Assembly: GCA_024681795.1 (NCBI GenBank)
Contig: JAILAD010000063.1
Location: 19,250 to 83,249, forward strand
From: Lachnospiraceae bacterium
GTDB lineage: Bacteria; Bacillota; Clostridia; Lachnospirales; Lachnospiraceae
DNA: 64,000 nt
Direction of reading: 5' to 3'
Part shown: piece after piece, positions 8,176 through 17,519 of the stretch
Position numbering within the stretch: position 1 is the first letter of the stretch
Layout of the letters: every line of letters begins with the position of its first letter
Program-made: the position numbers and the translations under genes
Notes under the pieces: model-generated
What the model saw: the letters and a program-made list of their open reading frames with translations, nothing else
Database searches by the model: none
What the model was told of the DNA's origin: nothing

Positions 8176-9359
8176 TAATTCTCTCCGCCCTGACCTTCGG
8201 TATGAGCATAATCCTTCGCAACCACCCACTTGGGTGCATACTCCTCGCCGTCATCGAATTTCATCTCTTCTTCGGAGAGTCCGAGTTCGTGAAGTCTTCC
8301 CGCTATCATTTCGTTCAGGTTATCCTCATTGGTAATCGTGATTCCGGCATCAAAATAGATTTTTTCATCTTCATCCGAAGGGAAGCAGATCTTATTGTCC
8401 GGGTCATAGAAAATATAAACCTTGCTTTTTTTATACTCATCGTATGCGGCTTTATCTCCGTACATTTCTTCCGTGTACTCTTTAAATCCGTATGCATAAC
8501 CGGTATAATCACCGTACTCTTCCGCAAAATCGGGCACACCCTTCGGCGCCTTTGCACCGGAAGGAAGCCGATGACCGTAAATGACCGGTCCTACCAGATC
8601 AAACATGGATTCCTTGTCATAAATGAACTCATGCTTTCCGTCCGCGGTTATGCGGTAATATCCGTCATACCAGAGGGCGGCTCCGCTGCTTCCGTAGGGA
8701 TGGTAAATACCGTACTTGTTGATCTCGCACATGGAACGTCCCTGCTGTGAAAAATTGTCAACCACGCAGAGCTTTCCGTCTTTTAATTTAATTATATAAA
8801 ACTCGGTCAGCAGGTCATAATATTCATCGTTATTCACGTCCACATATAACGCAATCTCCGGAATCCCGTCATTTCCGCAGTCAATATAGGCATAACCGAC
8901 TTCCATGACATACATTCCCGCAGGCCCCCAGTTATCCGGAATTTCTTTGTTCATAAAATCGACCATTTCGTCAATCGTATAGGAACTGCCTTCTTCCAAA
9001 ACCTCGGTATACTCATATTCCACATATATTTTTTCGTTTCCGTTGAGAAAATCTTCGCATGCCTTTTTAACTGCATCGGCATCGGCATCGGCATCAGCAT
9101 CTGCATCCGTCACGGTACCCGTACTTCCGGTATCCGTTCCTTCTCCGGAATCGCCGCTTCCCACGGGCTTTTCCCATCCCGTATCCGACGCAGTCTCACT
9201 TTCCGGAACGGTAACACTTGTAATTTCCGAAGTAACCTCGGAACTTCCGTTTCCGAGCCTGCTTACAATATCATTCATCCCGGTACATCCCGCAAGGGAA
9301 CCCGTGAGCATGGCAAAAATTCCTGCCGTTGCAATGATTTTTACAATTTTTCTTTTCAA
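8175..9359 (-). CDS. Secreted lipoprotein of unknown function
   Basis: 394 residues from the TTG at 9359, chosen because it follows the RBS-like AAGGGGAAAAGG and puts a proper signal at the N-terminus: KRK, a hydrophobic run, and the lipobox LAGC with Cys25. The longer reading frame upstream would overlap glgP. A low-complexity Ser/Thr/Glu/Asp linker follows, including six Asp-Ala pairs encoded by a 6-base repeat. The folded C-terminal part (about residues 120-394) is rich in Tyr, Asp and Glu (AYIDCGNDGIPEIALYVD, reminiscent of metal-binding or FG-GAP-like loops). I do not recognise a family with certainty. It lies 22 bases from glgP; a link to glucans is only positional. Confidence 0.8.
   Translation of the reverse strand: MKRKIVKIIATAGIFAMLTGSLAGCTGMNDIVSRLGNGSSEVTSEITSVTVPESETASDTGWEKPVGSGDSGEGTDTGSTGTVTDADADADADADAVKKACEDFLNGNEKIYVEYEYTEVLEEGSSYTIDEMVDFMNKEIPDNWGPAGMYVMEVGYAYIDCGNDGIPEIALYVDVNNDEYYDLLTEFYIIKLKDGKLCVVDNFSQQGRSMCEINKYGIYHPYGSSGAALWYDGYYRITADGKHEFIYDKESMFDLVGPVIYGHRLPSGAKAPKGVPDFAEEYGDYTGYAYGFKEYTEEMYGDKAAYDEYKKSKVYIFYDPDNKICFPSDEDEKIYFDAGITITNEDNLNEMIAGRLHELGLSEEEMKFDDGEEYAPKWVVAKDYAHTEGQGGEN
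9073..9108 (-). repeat. Six-base coding microsatellite, (GCATCN)6
   Basis: Six tandem copies of GCATC plus one variable base encode (Asp-Ala)6 in the linker of the lipoprotein. Three copies are identical (GCATCG), so the array may still vary in length without shifting the frame. Confidence 0.7.
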
Positions 9360-9381
9360 TTTTCCTTTTCCCCTTATATCA

Positions 9382-11691
9382 TTACAGTTTCCAGATATCG
9401 CGGTTATACTCTTCAATTGTACGGTCCGAAGAGAAAAATCCTGCCTTTGCAATGTTGACAAGCATCATCTTTCTCCATTTTTCACGGTCATCGTAATCCG
9501 CAATCATACGGTCCTTCACCTTAATATATTCTTCCAGATCAAGCAGCGTCATAAACCAGTCTTTGTTTAAAAGCTCATTGTAAAGTCTTTGCAGGTTTTC
9601 CCTGTTGCCGACCTGCATGCAGAGCGTGGATACGATAAAATCAACCGCCTCTTTGATTACGGGTGATTCTTCATAGTATCTGCGGGATACGTAATCCGCC
9701 TTTGCATAGTGCTCAATGACTTCCTCGGAAGGTGCTCCGAACGTATAAATATTGTCTTTTCCGACAAGTTCCGCAATTTCCACGTTTGCTCCGTCCGCGG
9801 TACCAAGGGTTACCGCACCGTTTAACATGAATTTCATGTTGCCGGTTCCGGATGCTTCCTTGCTTGCAAGGGAAATCTGCTCGGAAATATCACATGCAGG
9901 AATAATGCGCTCCGCATAGGAGACATTGTAATTCTCCACCATTACGACACGAAGATAAGGAGATACCTCCGGATCGTTGTTGATAATCCTGCTCATGACC
10001 AGAATCAGATGAATGATGTCCTGGGCAATGACATATGCAGGTGCAGCCTTTGCTCCGAAAATAAAGGTAATCGGGCGGTTCGGCTTCTTTCCTGCTTTAA
10101 CTTCCAGATACTTATGAATGATATAAAGCACATTCATCTGCTGGCGCTTGTACTCATGCAGACGTTTTGCCTGAATATCGAAAATGGAATCCGGAAGGAT
10201 CTCGATTCCTTCTTTTTCCAAGATATACGCCGCAAGCTCCGCTTTCTTCGTCTGCTTGATTTCCTCAAGCTTCGCAAGTACGGCTTCATCATTTTCGAAC
10301 TGCAGCAATTTTTCCAGTTCCGTTGCATCCTTCTTAAATCCGGGACCGATTAAGCTTTCAATCTCACCGGCAAGAGCGGGATTGCAGGATAAAAGCCATC
10401 TTCTGAACGTGATTCCGTTGGTCTTGTTATTGAATTTCTCCGGATAAATTTTATAAAATGCATTCAGTTCGGTATTCTTTAAAATCTCGGTATGCAGATA
10501 TGCAACGCCGTTGATGGAAAATCCGTAATGAATGTCAATATGTGCCATGTGTACGCGGTTGTCGCGGTCGATAATCCATACGCGCTCATCGTCATATTTC
10601 TCTTTTACCCTGCGGTCCAGTTCCTTAATAATCGGAACAAGCTGCGGTACCGCTCTTTCCAGATAGTCAAGCGGCCATTTCTCCAATGCTTCCGCAAGAA
10701 TGGTATGGTTTGTATAGGCACAGGTCTTTGATACGATTTCGATTGCCTCGTCCATGGAAATCGCTTTTTCCTCGGTCATGATGCGGATCAGTTCCGGAAT
10801 AACCATGGTGGGATGGGTATCATTAATCTGAATTACCGCAAAATCATACATCTTCCGAAGATCGTATTTATGCTCATGCATGTCACGAATAATATACTGT
10901 GCCGCATTGCTGACCATAAAATACTGCTGATAGATACGAAGCAGGTTTCCTGCCTCATCGGAATCATCCGGATATAAGAAAAGCGTTAAATTCTTCGCGA
11001 TAGCGGTTTTGTCAAAATTGATGCCCTTTGTAACCAGTGACTCATCCACGGTTTCCACGTCAAACAAATGCAGATGATTGACGCCGTTTTCGTATCCGAT
11101 TACATCGATATCGTAAAGTCTGGATTTAACGGAAAAATCCTTGAAATTCACGTCAAAGGTGACATCCGTGTGTTTTAACCAGGACTGGTTTTCAATCCAG
11201 TCATTCTTCTCGGCACACTGAAGATTGTTGACAAACTCCTGCTTAAACAGACCGAAATGATAATTCAAACCGATTCCGTCACCGGGAAGTCCGAGGGTTG
11301 CAATGGAATCCAGAAAACATGCGGCAAGTCTTCCGAGTCCGCCGTTTCCGAGAGAAGGTTCCGGTTCGTACTCTTCAATCTTTGCAAGTTCCAGACCGTT
11401 TTTTGCAAGAATTTCCTTCACTTTGTCGTATGCGCCCAGGTTAATCAGGTTATTGGCCAACAGTTTTCCGATTAAAAATTCCGCGGAAATATAATAAACC
11501 TTCTTCTCACCCGTAATCTCCTCGGTTACTCTCGCATAATCCTTGGTGAAAGAAAGCAGTACATAATATGCTTCTTTCTCGGTCAGATCACGGAGTTCCT
11601 TCTGATACAGTCTTTTTGCGGTATCCGTAAGCTCCGCTTCCATCCGTGCCTCAAACAGTTCTTTCTGAATCATTTCTTCCTGAACAGACAT
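9382..11691 (-). CDS. glgP: Glycogen/starch/maltodextrin phosphorylase
   Basis: 769-residue GT35 enzyme that releases glucose 1-phosphate from alpha-1,4-glucans. The PLP lysine is Lys620 in [13 protein letters not shown], and the nearby [10 protein letters not shown] and the N-terminal [16 protein letters not shown] are intact. The length is slightly below the usual 800-840 residues, the reduction lying mainly at the N-terminus, as in short clostridial forms. ATG 11691 has a GAGGGA RBS. It is followed by the lipoprotein and malQ genes and preceded 42 bases upstream by an NSS transporter, all on the minus strand. With MalQ and the GH13 enzyme at 29-30 kb it forms a storage-glucan route. Confidence 0.96.
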   Translation of the reverse strand: MSVQEEMIQKELFEARMEAELTDTAKRLYQKELRDLTEKEAYYVLLSFTKDYARVTEEITGEKKVYYISAEFLIGKLLANNLINLGAYDKVKEILAKNGLELAKIEEYEPEPSLGNGGLGRLAACFLDSIATLGLPGDGIGLNYHFGLFKQEFVNNLQCAEKNDWIENQSWLKHTDVTFDVNFKDFSVKSRLYDIDVIGYENGVNHLHLFDVETVDESLVTKGINFDKTAIAKNLTLFLYPDDSDEAGNLLRIYQQYFMVSNAAQYIIRDMHEHKYDLRKMYDFAVIQINDTHPTMVIPELIRIMTEEKAISMDEAIEIVSKTCAYTNHTILAEALEKWPLDYLERAVPQLVPIIKELDRRVKEKYDDERVWIIDRDNRVHMAHIDIHYGFSINGVAYLHTEILKNTELNAFYKIYPEKFNNKTNGITFRRWLLSCNPALAGEIESLIGPGFKKDATELEKLLQFENDEAVLAKLEEIKQTKKAELAAYILEKEGIEILPDSIFDIQAKRLHEYKRQQMNVLYIIHKYLEVKAGKKPNRPITFIFGAKAAPAYVIAQDIIHLILVMSRIINNDPEVSPYLRVVMVENYNVSYAERIIPACDISEQISLASKEASGTGNMKFMLNGAVTLGTADGANVEIAELVGKDNIYTFGAPSEEVIEHYAKADYVSRRYYEESPVIKEAVDFIVSTLCMQVGNRENLQRLYNELLNKDWFMTLLDLEEYIKVKDRMIADYDDREKWRKMMLVNIAKAGFFSSDRTIEEYNRDIWKL

Positions 11692-11733
11692 TTTATTCCC
11701 TCACTCTTTCCGTACTTTATTTATTACAGTGCC

Positions 11734-13329
11734 TTATGCCTTCCCTGCATTTTTCTCATTTTCCTGGTCATAGATTTCATCTTCATCCATGCACTCATCC
11801 CAGGGGACCGGATCATATCTTCCGTCTTTGATTTTAATACTCTCAACAACGGAGAAAATAATACCGAAGAAGATTACAATTGCCGAAACCGCCCAGCCGA
11901 GCACAATATTGGCTTCAAGGGTATACCCGTCCGCCGCACCGTAAATACCATGATTCTTTACAATGAGCGTGTACATATTCCATGTGAAAAATCCAATCAG
12001 CAGAATCGGCGCGAATACCTTTACGGAAGCGAAAAACCACCACTTCGGCATTTTAAATTTCGTTGCATTCCGGTTGATTTCTTCCAGCACTTTTCCGGTC
12101 CTGAAAAACCAGCCGACCGCAATCGTCTCCACGATACCGATAAATACCAGGTTTATGTTGTTCGCATAATAATCCACGATATCAAGGAACGCAAGACCTG
12201 CACCTGTTACGAAGATTAAAGAAATCACACTTGCAATCAGGCAGATAACGATGGTTGTCTTCTTTGCGCTCAGACGGAACTTGTCCGAAATGGAAGCCGA
12301 AACGCCTTCGACGATGGAAAATGCCGAATCGATTGCAAGGGTACATAAACAGAAATAGAAAACGAATGCAAAACATGCATTGAAAACTCCGCTTCCCGTC
12401 AGTTTTACCATGGCCTGCGGATAAATAATAAATGCCGTTGCAACACCTGAGGTGGACATATCGTCAAGCATTCCGACGCCTCCCATGGTCGTAAACATAA
12501 CCACACTCGATAACAGGCTGACACCAAGATCGGATACCGCGATAATAACCGCATCACGGGCAATATTCGAAGTTCTCGGAAGGTAGGAGCCGTATGCAAA
12601 CATTATGGCCATCATAATCGAAAGAGAATAGAATACCTGTCCTACCGCATCAATCCACACGTCCGCAGTCAGAAGCTGTGTCAGGTCCGGAGTGAACATT
12701 TTTACAAGACCGGCCATTCCGCCCGGCATGAAAATACCCTTCACCGCCATAATGAGCAAACATACAACAGGGGCAAATACGGTAAATTTAACAACTTTTC
12801 CTACGGAACTTGCGCCGTTCCGGATACAGTAATAGATAAAAATCCATGCAATGACAAGTGCAATTAACGCAACTGTAGACGTCTTGGAAAAGCCGTCCGT
12901 GGTACCGGTTGTCTGAATGGTTTCAAGCCATACTTTACCGGCCGCTTCCGGATTTCCGGTAAGTTTGGCAAATTTCGAGGAAATAAGCGCCATCAGAATA
13001 ACCCAGCCGAATACAACGGCGTAATAGGTTACGATTACAAATGCGTTCACCGTGGCAGACCAGCCGATCCACTGGAATTTTTTATTTATGGAGCCGACTG
13101 CATGAATGGCGCCGCACTGGGTTTTACGTCCCATGGAAATCTCCATCATAAGAAGAGGGATTCCCATTAAAACCATCATAATCAGATATACAAAAATAAA
13201 AGTTCCGCCGCCGTATTTTGCCGCCAGTCCCGGGAATCTCCATGCATTTCCGAGTCCTACCGCGGAACCTATCGATGCCAAAATAAATGTAAAGCTGTTA
13301 CTCCAGCGTCCTCTTTTTTCTCCAGCCAT
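11734..13329 (-). CDS. Sodium-dependent transporter, NSS (SNF) family
   Basis: 531-residue inner-membrane symporter with about 12 hydrophobic segments. The signature SAVGLGNAWRFPGLAAKYGGG-type motif (about residues 20-40) is the Na+/substrate site of TM1 in LeuT-fold NSS proteins. Bacterial members usually import amino acids such as tryptophan, tyrosine or leucine; the substrate cannot be read here. I start it at ATG 13329, which has an AGGAG RBS. A longer in-frame start at 13380 lies upstream of the predicted transcription start and is rejected. It is the first gene of a possible transcript continuing into glgP. Confidence 0.92.
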   Translation of the reverse strand: MAGEKRGRWSNSFTFILASIGSAVGLGNAWRFPGLAAKYGGGTFIFVYLIMMVLMGIPLLMMEISMGRKTQCGAIHAVGSINKKFQWIGWSATVNAFVIVTYYAVVFGWVILMALISSKFAKLTGNPEAAGKVWLETIQTTGTTDGFSKTSTVALIALVIAWIFIYYCIRNGASSVGKVVKFTVFAPVVCLLIMAVKGIFMPGGMAGLVKMFTPDLTQLLTADVWIDAVGQVFYSLSIMMAIMFAYGSYLPRTSNIARDAVIIAVSDLGVSLLSSVVMFTTMGGVGMLDDMSTSGVATAFIIYPQAMVKLTGSGVFNACFAFVFYFCLCTLAIDSAFSIVEGVSASISDKFRLSAKKTTIVICLIASVISLIFVTGAGLAFLDIVDYYANNINLVFIGIVETIAVGWFFRTGKVLEEINRNATKFKMPKWWFFASVKVFAPILLIGFFTWNMYTLIVKNHGIYGAADGYTLEANIVLGWAVSAIVIFFGIIFSVVESIKIKDGRYDPVPWDECMDEDEIYDQENEKNAGKA

Positions 13330-13383
13330 TTCAGTTTTTCTCCTGTTTTCGTTCTGATACGTTTTCTTATACGTAACCATACT

Positions 13384-13412
13384 ATTTTATACTATTTCCG
13401 TGATTCTTTCAA
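13384..13412 (-). promoter_or_regulatory. Promoter of the NSS transporter gene
   Basis: TTGAAA (13407-13412), 17 bases, TAAAAT (13384-13389) on the minus strand; predicted start near 13377. This supports the shorter start codon of the transporter. Confidence 0.65.
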
Positions 13413-13449
13413 CCTGTACTTGCTTGTAGGCATTTCTGAAGCATATAAA

Positions 13450-13547
13450 TTTGAATGGCTCGCGTCGTGCCTTCACGAACTCCGCCGAGGACTCAGGTTG
13501 GCACAGGTTCGCCTCGGCGGAGTCCTGCAAGTCACTCGCTCGAGTGC
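13450..13547. other. GC-rich intergenic stretch with nested hairpins
   Basis: Between the NSS promoter and the pfp terminator lies a GC-rich stretch in AT-rich surroundings. It contains a perfect 12-bp stem (ACTCCGCCGAGG 13479-13490 with CCTCGGCGGAGT 13512-13523, 21-base loop), an alternative and mutually exclusive 7-bp stem (AGGACTC 13488-13494 with GAGTCCT 13520-13526), a small stem TCGTG/CACGA before it, and the palindrome CACTCGCTCGAGTG (13534-13547). It has no convincing ORF. It could be a small RNA, a palindromic repeat unit or a remnant of a mobile element; I cannot tell which. Confidence 0.4.
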
Positions 13548-13589
13548 ATATTTACACAGCGGTCGATTGTAATGATTCGTCGCGGGTAC

Positions 13590-13620
13590 AAAAAATCGGC
13601 CACCCATATCCGGGTGGCCG
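13590..13620 (-). terminator. Terminator of pfp
   Basis: Stem CGGCCACCC (13597-13605) with GGGTGGCCG (13612-13620), followed on the minus strand by a T run (complement of 13590-13596). It lies 29 bases past the pfp stop codon. Confidence 0.85.
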
Positions 13621-13648
13621 TTTGTTAATTTCGTTTATCGCGTTAAAA

Positions 13649-15307
13649 TCAGCCCTTCTCGAGTGCCAGCGTTCTGGTGGTCAGATCGCATACTTCACTC
13701 GGTCCGTAATACTGAATTGCACCGGGGAAGGTAAAGCAGGTTTCCACTGCCCACTCTTCTCTGTGTGCCTCGAAGTATTTGAAAGGCTTTCCGTCAAGTT
13801 CAACGAGTGCCTTGCGGATAACGGGCTTATCCTCACCGTTTCTTCTCTCGATGTTCATCATCTTGGTAATCGGCATACCGCCTGCTACCCACTCTTCAGC
13901 CGGCTTGCTGATGTTGGATACCTTGGAAAGATATCCGGTATAGCCGTAGGAAATCAGCATGAATGCGTTGTATCCGAGGCTGTAGCAATAGTCTGCATCG
14001 AAGTTTGAAGGGAATGCGCATCTTCCTTCGTAACCGAAGAAGTGATGAAGTGCGGAGAATTTTCCCTTGTAAGTTCCTGCTGCTTTTCTCTTTGCAAGTT
14101 CGTTCTTTACCATCTCGGAGAAGAGTTTCTCGGACTCGATTAAGGATACCTGTACGTTTCCGTGAGGGTCTCTCTCTAAGAAGAGCTGCTGCTGAATGCC
14201 TGCGGGAAGAATGTCAAATACCGCAAATGCTTCCGGAGTAAGACCTGCTTTGATGAAATTGTATTTTGCATTCCAGTCGGGAAGTGCGTTGAACTCTTCG
14301 GTCTTGCTGCCTGCGAGCAGTTCGTTGATTTCCTTGATTAATGCAGAGAATTCGGGAACGAATTCCACGATACCTTCGGGAATGATTGCAACACCAAAGT
14401 TATTGCCTGCATTTCCTCTCTTCTCTACGGAATCTGCGATATAGTTGGTAAGTTCGGCAAGACTCATCTTCTTTGCTGCAACTTCCTCACCGATTAAGCA
14501 GATGTTCGGCTGGGTTTCAAGAGCACATTCAAGCGCAACGTGGGAAGCACTTCTTCCCATAACCTTGATGAAATGCCAATACTTCTTTGCGGAATTTGCA
14601 TCTCTTTCAATGTTTCCGATTAATTCGGAATAGGTCTTGGTTGCGGTATCAAATCCGAAGGATGCTTCGATATCTTCATTCTTTAAGTCACCGTCGATGG
14701 TCTTCGGGCATCCGATTACCTGGATTCCGGTATTCTTTGCTGCCATATACTCTGCAAGTACGGCTGCGTTGGTGTTGGAATCGTCACCGCCGATGATTAC
14801 GATTGCGTTAAGGCCGTGCTTCTTTGCAACTTCCTCAACAACCGCAAACTGCTCTTTGGTTTCCAGTTTGGTACGTCCGGAACCGATAATGTCGAAACCG
14901 CCGGTATTTCTGTATGCATTGATGAATTCATCCGTAAATTCCACATAATCATCTTCCAGAAGTCCGCTCGGGCCGCCCTTGAATCCAAGGAGTACATTGT
15001 CCTTGTCTGCTGCCTTTAATGCGTCATAAAGACCGGAAATAACATTGTGTCCTCCGGGTGCCTGTCCGCCGGAAAGAATAACGCCTACTACCCATTTCTT
15101 TTCGGGAGCGGTATTCGTACCTTTTTCAAAAGTGATTTCTTTCTTTCCGTAGGTGTTCGGGAAAAGTTCTTTGATTTTGTCCTGATCTGCAACGGATGCA
15201 GTCTCGGCACCTTCTTTAACGCAGATTTCCTTAACTCCGTTTCTGAGCATTCCGGGAAGTTTCGGAGAATACTCATATCTTGCTTTTTGAAGTGGTGAAA
15301 GATTCAT
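13649..15307 (-). CDS. pfp: Pyrophosphate-dependent 6-phosphofructokinase (long form)
   Basis: 552 residues. It interconverts fructose 6-phosphate and fructose 1,6-bisphosphate using PPi instead of ATP, a reversible step common in anaerobes. Visible motifs: [14 protein letters not shown] (N-terminal phosphate loop), GGDDSNTNA (GGDD marks the PPi type; ATP enzymes have GGDG), PKTIDGDL (substrate loop) and [14 protein letters not shown]. The length matches plant-beta-like and clostridial PFPs rather than the 320-residue ATP enzyme. ATG 15307 has an AAGGAG RBS. It is a monocistronic unit with its own promoter and terminator. Confidence 0.95.
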   Translation of the reverse strand: MNLSPLQKARYEYSPKLPGMLRNGVKEICVKEGAETASVADQDKIKELFPNTYGKKEITFEKGTNTAPEKKWVVGVILSGGQAPGGHNVISGLYDALKAADKDNVLLGFKGGPSGLLEDDYVEFTDEFINAYRNTGGFDIIGSGRTKLETKEQFAVVEEVAKKHGLNAIVIIGGDDSNTNAAVLAEYMAAKNTGIQVIGCPKTIDGDLKNEDIEASFGFDTATKTYSELIGNIERDANSAKKYWHFIKVMGRSASHVALECALETQPNICLIGEEVAAKKMSLAELTNYIADSVEKRGNAGNNFGVAIIPEGIVEFVPEFSALIKEINELLAGSKTEEFNALPDWNAKYNFIKAGLTPEAFAVFDILPAGIQQQLFLERDPHGNVQVSLIESEKLFSEMVKNELAKRKAAGTYKGKFSALHHFFGYEGRCAFPSNFDADYCYSLGYNAFMLISYGYTGYLSKVSNISKPAEEWVAGGMPITKMMNIERRNGEDKPVIRKALVELDGKPFKYFEAHREEWAVETCFTFPGAIQYYGPSEVCDLTTRTLALEKG

Positions 15308-15355
15308 AGCAATACTCCTTTATATATTATTTTTTAAATTTTTTGCAACATTTAT

Positions 15356-15396
15356 ATTTTAGCATAAAACCATACCTTCATCAAACCGAATTCGGT
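15356..15396 (-). promoter_or_regulatory. pfp promoter with adjoining palindrome
   Basis: On the minus strand, TTGATG (15379-15384), 17 bases, TAAAAT (15356-15361). Directly upstream of the -35 box is the perfect 12-bp palindrome ACCGAATTCGGT (15385-15396), a possible operator for a dimeric regulator. Confidence 0.6.
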
Positions 15397-15426
15397 ATTT
15401 GTTATTTTACGGTTCACCGCGCGGAT

Positions 15427-16605
15427 TTACGCCACAAACTGGAATACCAGATATCCCGCGTAAAGAAGCAGAAGTGCAATTCCCTGAAATCTGTATAGTT
15501 TTCCTTTAATCAGTGCGGGAAGCGTCATCAGCATCATAACCAGGAAAACAAACGGAATGTCGATTACCAGAGAAGCGTTCATTCCCGCAATCAGTTTTTC
15601 GCTCGGTACCTCAAACGGCCGGATGGTAATCGCAATACCGGATACCAGAACCAGATTGAATAAATTGGCGCCGATGATATTTCCGAGTGAGAGTGCGCCG
15701 TGCCCTTTGACCAGCGACGTAATGGCGGTAACAAACTCCGGAAGCGAAGTGCCGAGCGCAACAAACGTAAGCGCGATTACGGATTCCGGAATACCGACCT
15801 TCTTCGCGATGATGATTCCGTTATCGACAAGCAGGGTTGCTCCGAATGCAATGATGGCAGCACCGAAGATTAATAAAATCAAAGCCGTAAGAATTCCTGT
15901 TTCCTCTTTCTTTTCTTCCGGTTCTTCCGACCTTGCTTCCGCATTCCGGATTTCCGTATTGTCTTCCGTTTCCGGCGTTTTTTCAGGATTTGCGTTTTCC
16001 CCGTTATCTCCCCGATTTCCCTTAATCTGGGAAAGCGCCTTTTTTACGACAAAGAACATATAAACAAGGAAACAGAGAATCAGAAGAATTCCGGTAATCC
16101 GGGAAAATTCACCGAACACGTAAGCATTGACAGCATAGAAAATAAGCGCCGTAAAGAAAAAGATAATTGGGAGACGAAGCGGCTTCTTATCAACTTTCGC
16201 GGGTTTTACGGCAAGTGTTATGGCGGAAATCAGTGCGGTATTACAGATAATGGAACCGATTGCATTTCCGTAGGAAATGGAGCTGCTGCCCTTTGCCGCT
16301 GCCTGTGCGGAAACCATTACTTCCGGAAGGGTTGTTCCGATGGATACAACGGTCGCACCGATTAAAACCTCCGGCACCTTAAATTTCTCCGCTATGGCGG
16401 TTGCACCGTCCACAAACCAGTCGCCGCCCTTGATTAACAGTCCGAGCCCCGCAATAAACAGTATCACTGCAGGAAGCAAAGCGCCGATTTCAAATGTATT
16501 GTTGATGATAAAGCATGCAAGTCCCGCTAAAAATAACAGAACCACAAACACGATCCTTTTGTCAAACCCCTTCTTTTTTTCCGCTGCACTGCCGTCAGTA
16601 CTCAA
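15427..16605 (-). CDS. Calcium/sodium antiporter (CaCA family, YrbG-like)
   Basis: 392-residue membrane protein with two homologous halves of about five hydrophobic segments each. The two alpha-repeat signatures are plain: GTTLPEVMVS...GNAIGSII in the first half and GTSLPEFVTAI...GNIIGANLFNL in the second. The halves are joined by a long, very acidic cytoplasmic loop (about residues 195-240). The family exchanges Ca2+ (or K+) for Na+ or H+. The start is a TTG (16605) with AGGG upstream; the first 12 residues are hydrophilic. No terminator is evident before the pfp promoter. Confidence 0.92.
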   Translation of the reverse strand: MSTDGSAAEKKKGFDKRIVFVVLLFLAGLACFIINNTFEIGALLPAVILFIAGLGLLIKGGDWFVDGATAIAEKFKVPEVLIGATVVSIGTTLPEVMVSAQAAAKGSSSISYGNAIGSIICNTALISAITLAVKPAKVDKKPLRLPIIFFFTALIFYAVNAYVFGEFSRITGILLILCFLVYMFFVVKKALSQIKGNRGDNGENANPEKTPETEDNTEIRNAEARSEEPEEKKEETGILTALILLIFGAAIIAFGATLLVDNGIIIAKKVGIPESVIALTFVALGTSLPEFVTAITSLVKGHGALSLGNIIGANLFNLVLVSGIAITIRPFEVPSEKLIAGMNASLVIDIPFVFLVMMLMTLPALIKGKLYRFQGIALLLLYAGYLVFQFVA

Positions 16606-16689
16606 TTACTTTTACCCTACTTAAAATCTTAAGCCTTTCTGTTATATTTTGTCTGTTTTGATCTATTATTATCAGTTTTAATCTTTCCG

Positions 16690-16729
16690 AAAATTTACCC
16701 CCTTTTTCCGAATTCCTGAAAAAAGGGGG
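16690..16729 (-). terminator. Likely terminator after the small lipoprotein gene
   Basis: Perfect 10-bp stem CCCCCTTTTT (16698-16707) with AAAAAGGGGG (16720-16729). On the minus strand the hairpin is followed by TAAATTTTC, a weak T tract. It lies between the lipoprotein stop and the antiporter start. Confidence 0.5.
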
Positions 16730-16752
16730 ATTTCATCCGTTTGTATCCTTAA

Positions 16753-17289
16753 TTAGTTTCCGAGCATTGCGTTAATCTGGGCAATGGAACCGTCATCCTT
16801 GATTCCGTAACTGTTCATATACTGCTGCAGGCCGGAAGCATACTGGCTTAATTCCTGCATGGCAACATTTAATTCCGACGTCGCCTTGTTCAGTTTAGCC
16901 TGATCTTCCGTATTGATTCCGTCAAGCATCATTTCAAACGCATCGGACATATGGGTTGAATAATTCACATAATGGGAATCGATATTGGCAAGTTCCGTAT
17001 CCGTAATGGTTGAATGTCTGCTGGTGGCATTCTGGCTTAATGTCTTCAGTGCCGGATTGATTTTTGACTGAAGAACGGCCTTTGTAGTAGTTAAATCTCC
17101 TTTATTGATGGCAGTCTGAACCTTATCCATATCAGTCTGAATGCTGTTATAGAGATCGGAATCACTGCTGAGGCTGGCACTGTACTCCATAAATGCTTTT
17201 TTCTTCTCAAAGCTTGCGCATCCGGTAAGAGCGGTTACCACCAGTAACACTGCAAGCAAAACAGATGTGATTTTAACGGTTTTCTTCAT
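16753..17289 (-). CDS. Small alpha-helical lipoprotein of unknown function
   Basis: 178 residues. Lipoprotein signal: KK, hydrophobic core, LTGC with Cys24. The mature part is almost entirely helical and polar, rich in Ser, Thr, Asp and Asn (NSIQTDMDKVQTAINKGD...), with heptad-like spacing, as expected for a helical bundle on the outer face of the membrane. I recognise no family. RBS GGAGGAAAGG precedes ATG 17289. It appears to be monocistronic, divergent from dgt across a 230-base gap. Confidence 0.85.
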   Translation of the reverse strand: MKKTVKITSVLLAVLLVVTALTGCASFEKKKAFMEYSASLSSDSDLYNSIQTDMDKVQTAINKGDLTTTKAVLQSKINPALKTLSQNATSRHSTITDTELANIDSHYVNYSTHMSDAFEMMLDGINTEDQAKLNKATSELNVAMQELSQYASGLQQYMNSYGIKDDGSIAQINAMLGN

Positions 17290-17519
17290 AATTTTTCCTT
17301 TCCTCCCTTATCGTTACCGAACAAAATGCCTTACTTTGTATCTTTCCGACAATTTATTCAAATGAACACCAATCACTGAAAATAGTATCATAAAAAAAAT
17401 GAAATATCCATTCTTTTCTGCGCTTATTTTTTTCTTTTTTCATTCCCTGTTCCGATTCTGTATTATAATATAATTAATTACCGGCCAAACCGCTGCCCCG
17501 GTTCGAAAGGAGCGTTCTT

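Noticed and set aside
13330..13380. N-terminal extension of the NSS transporter to ATG 13380
   Set aside because: The predicted transcription start (about 13377) lies inside it, and the AGGAG RBS belongs to the ATG at 13329.
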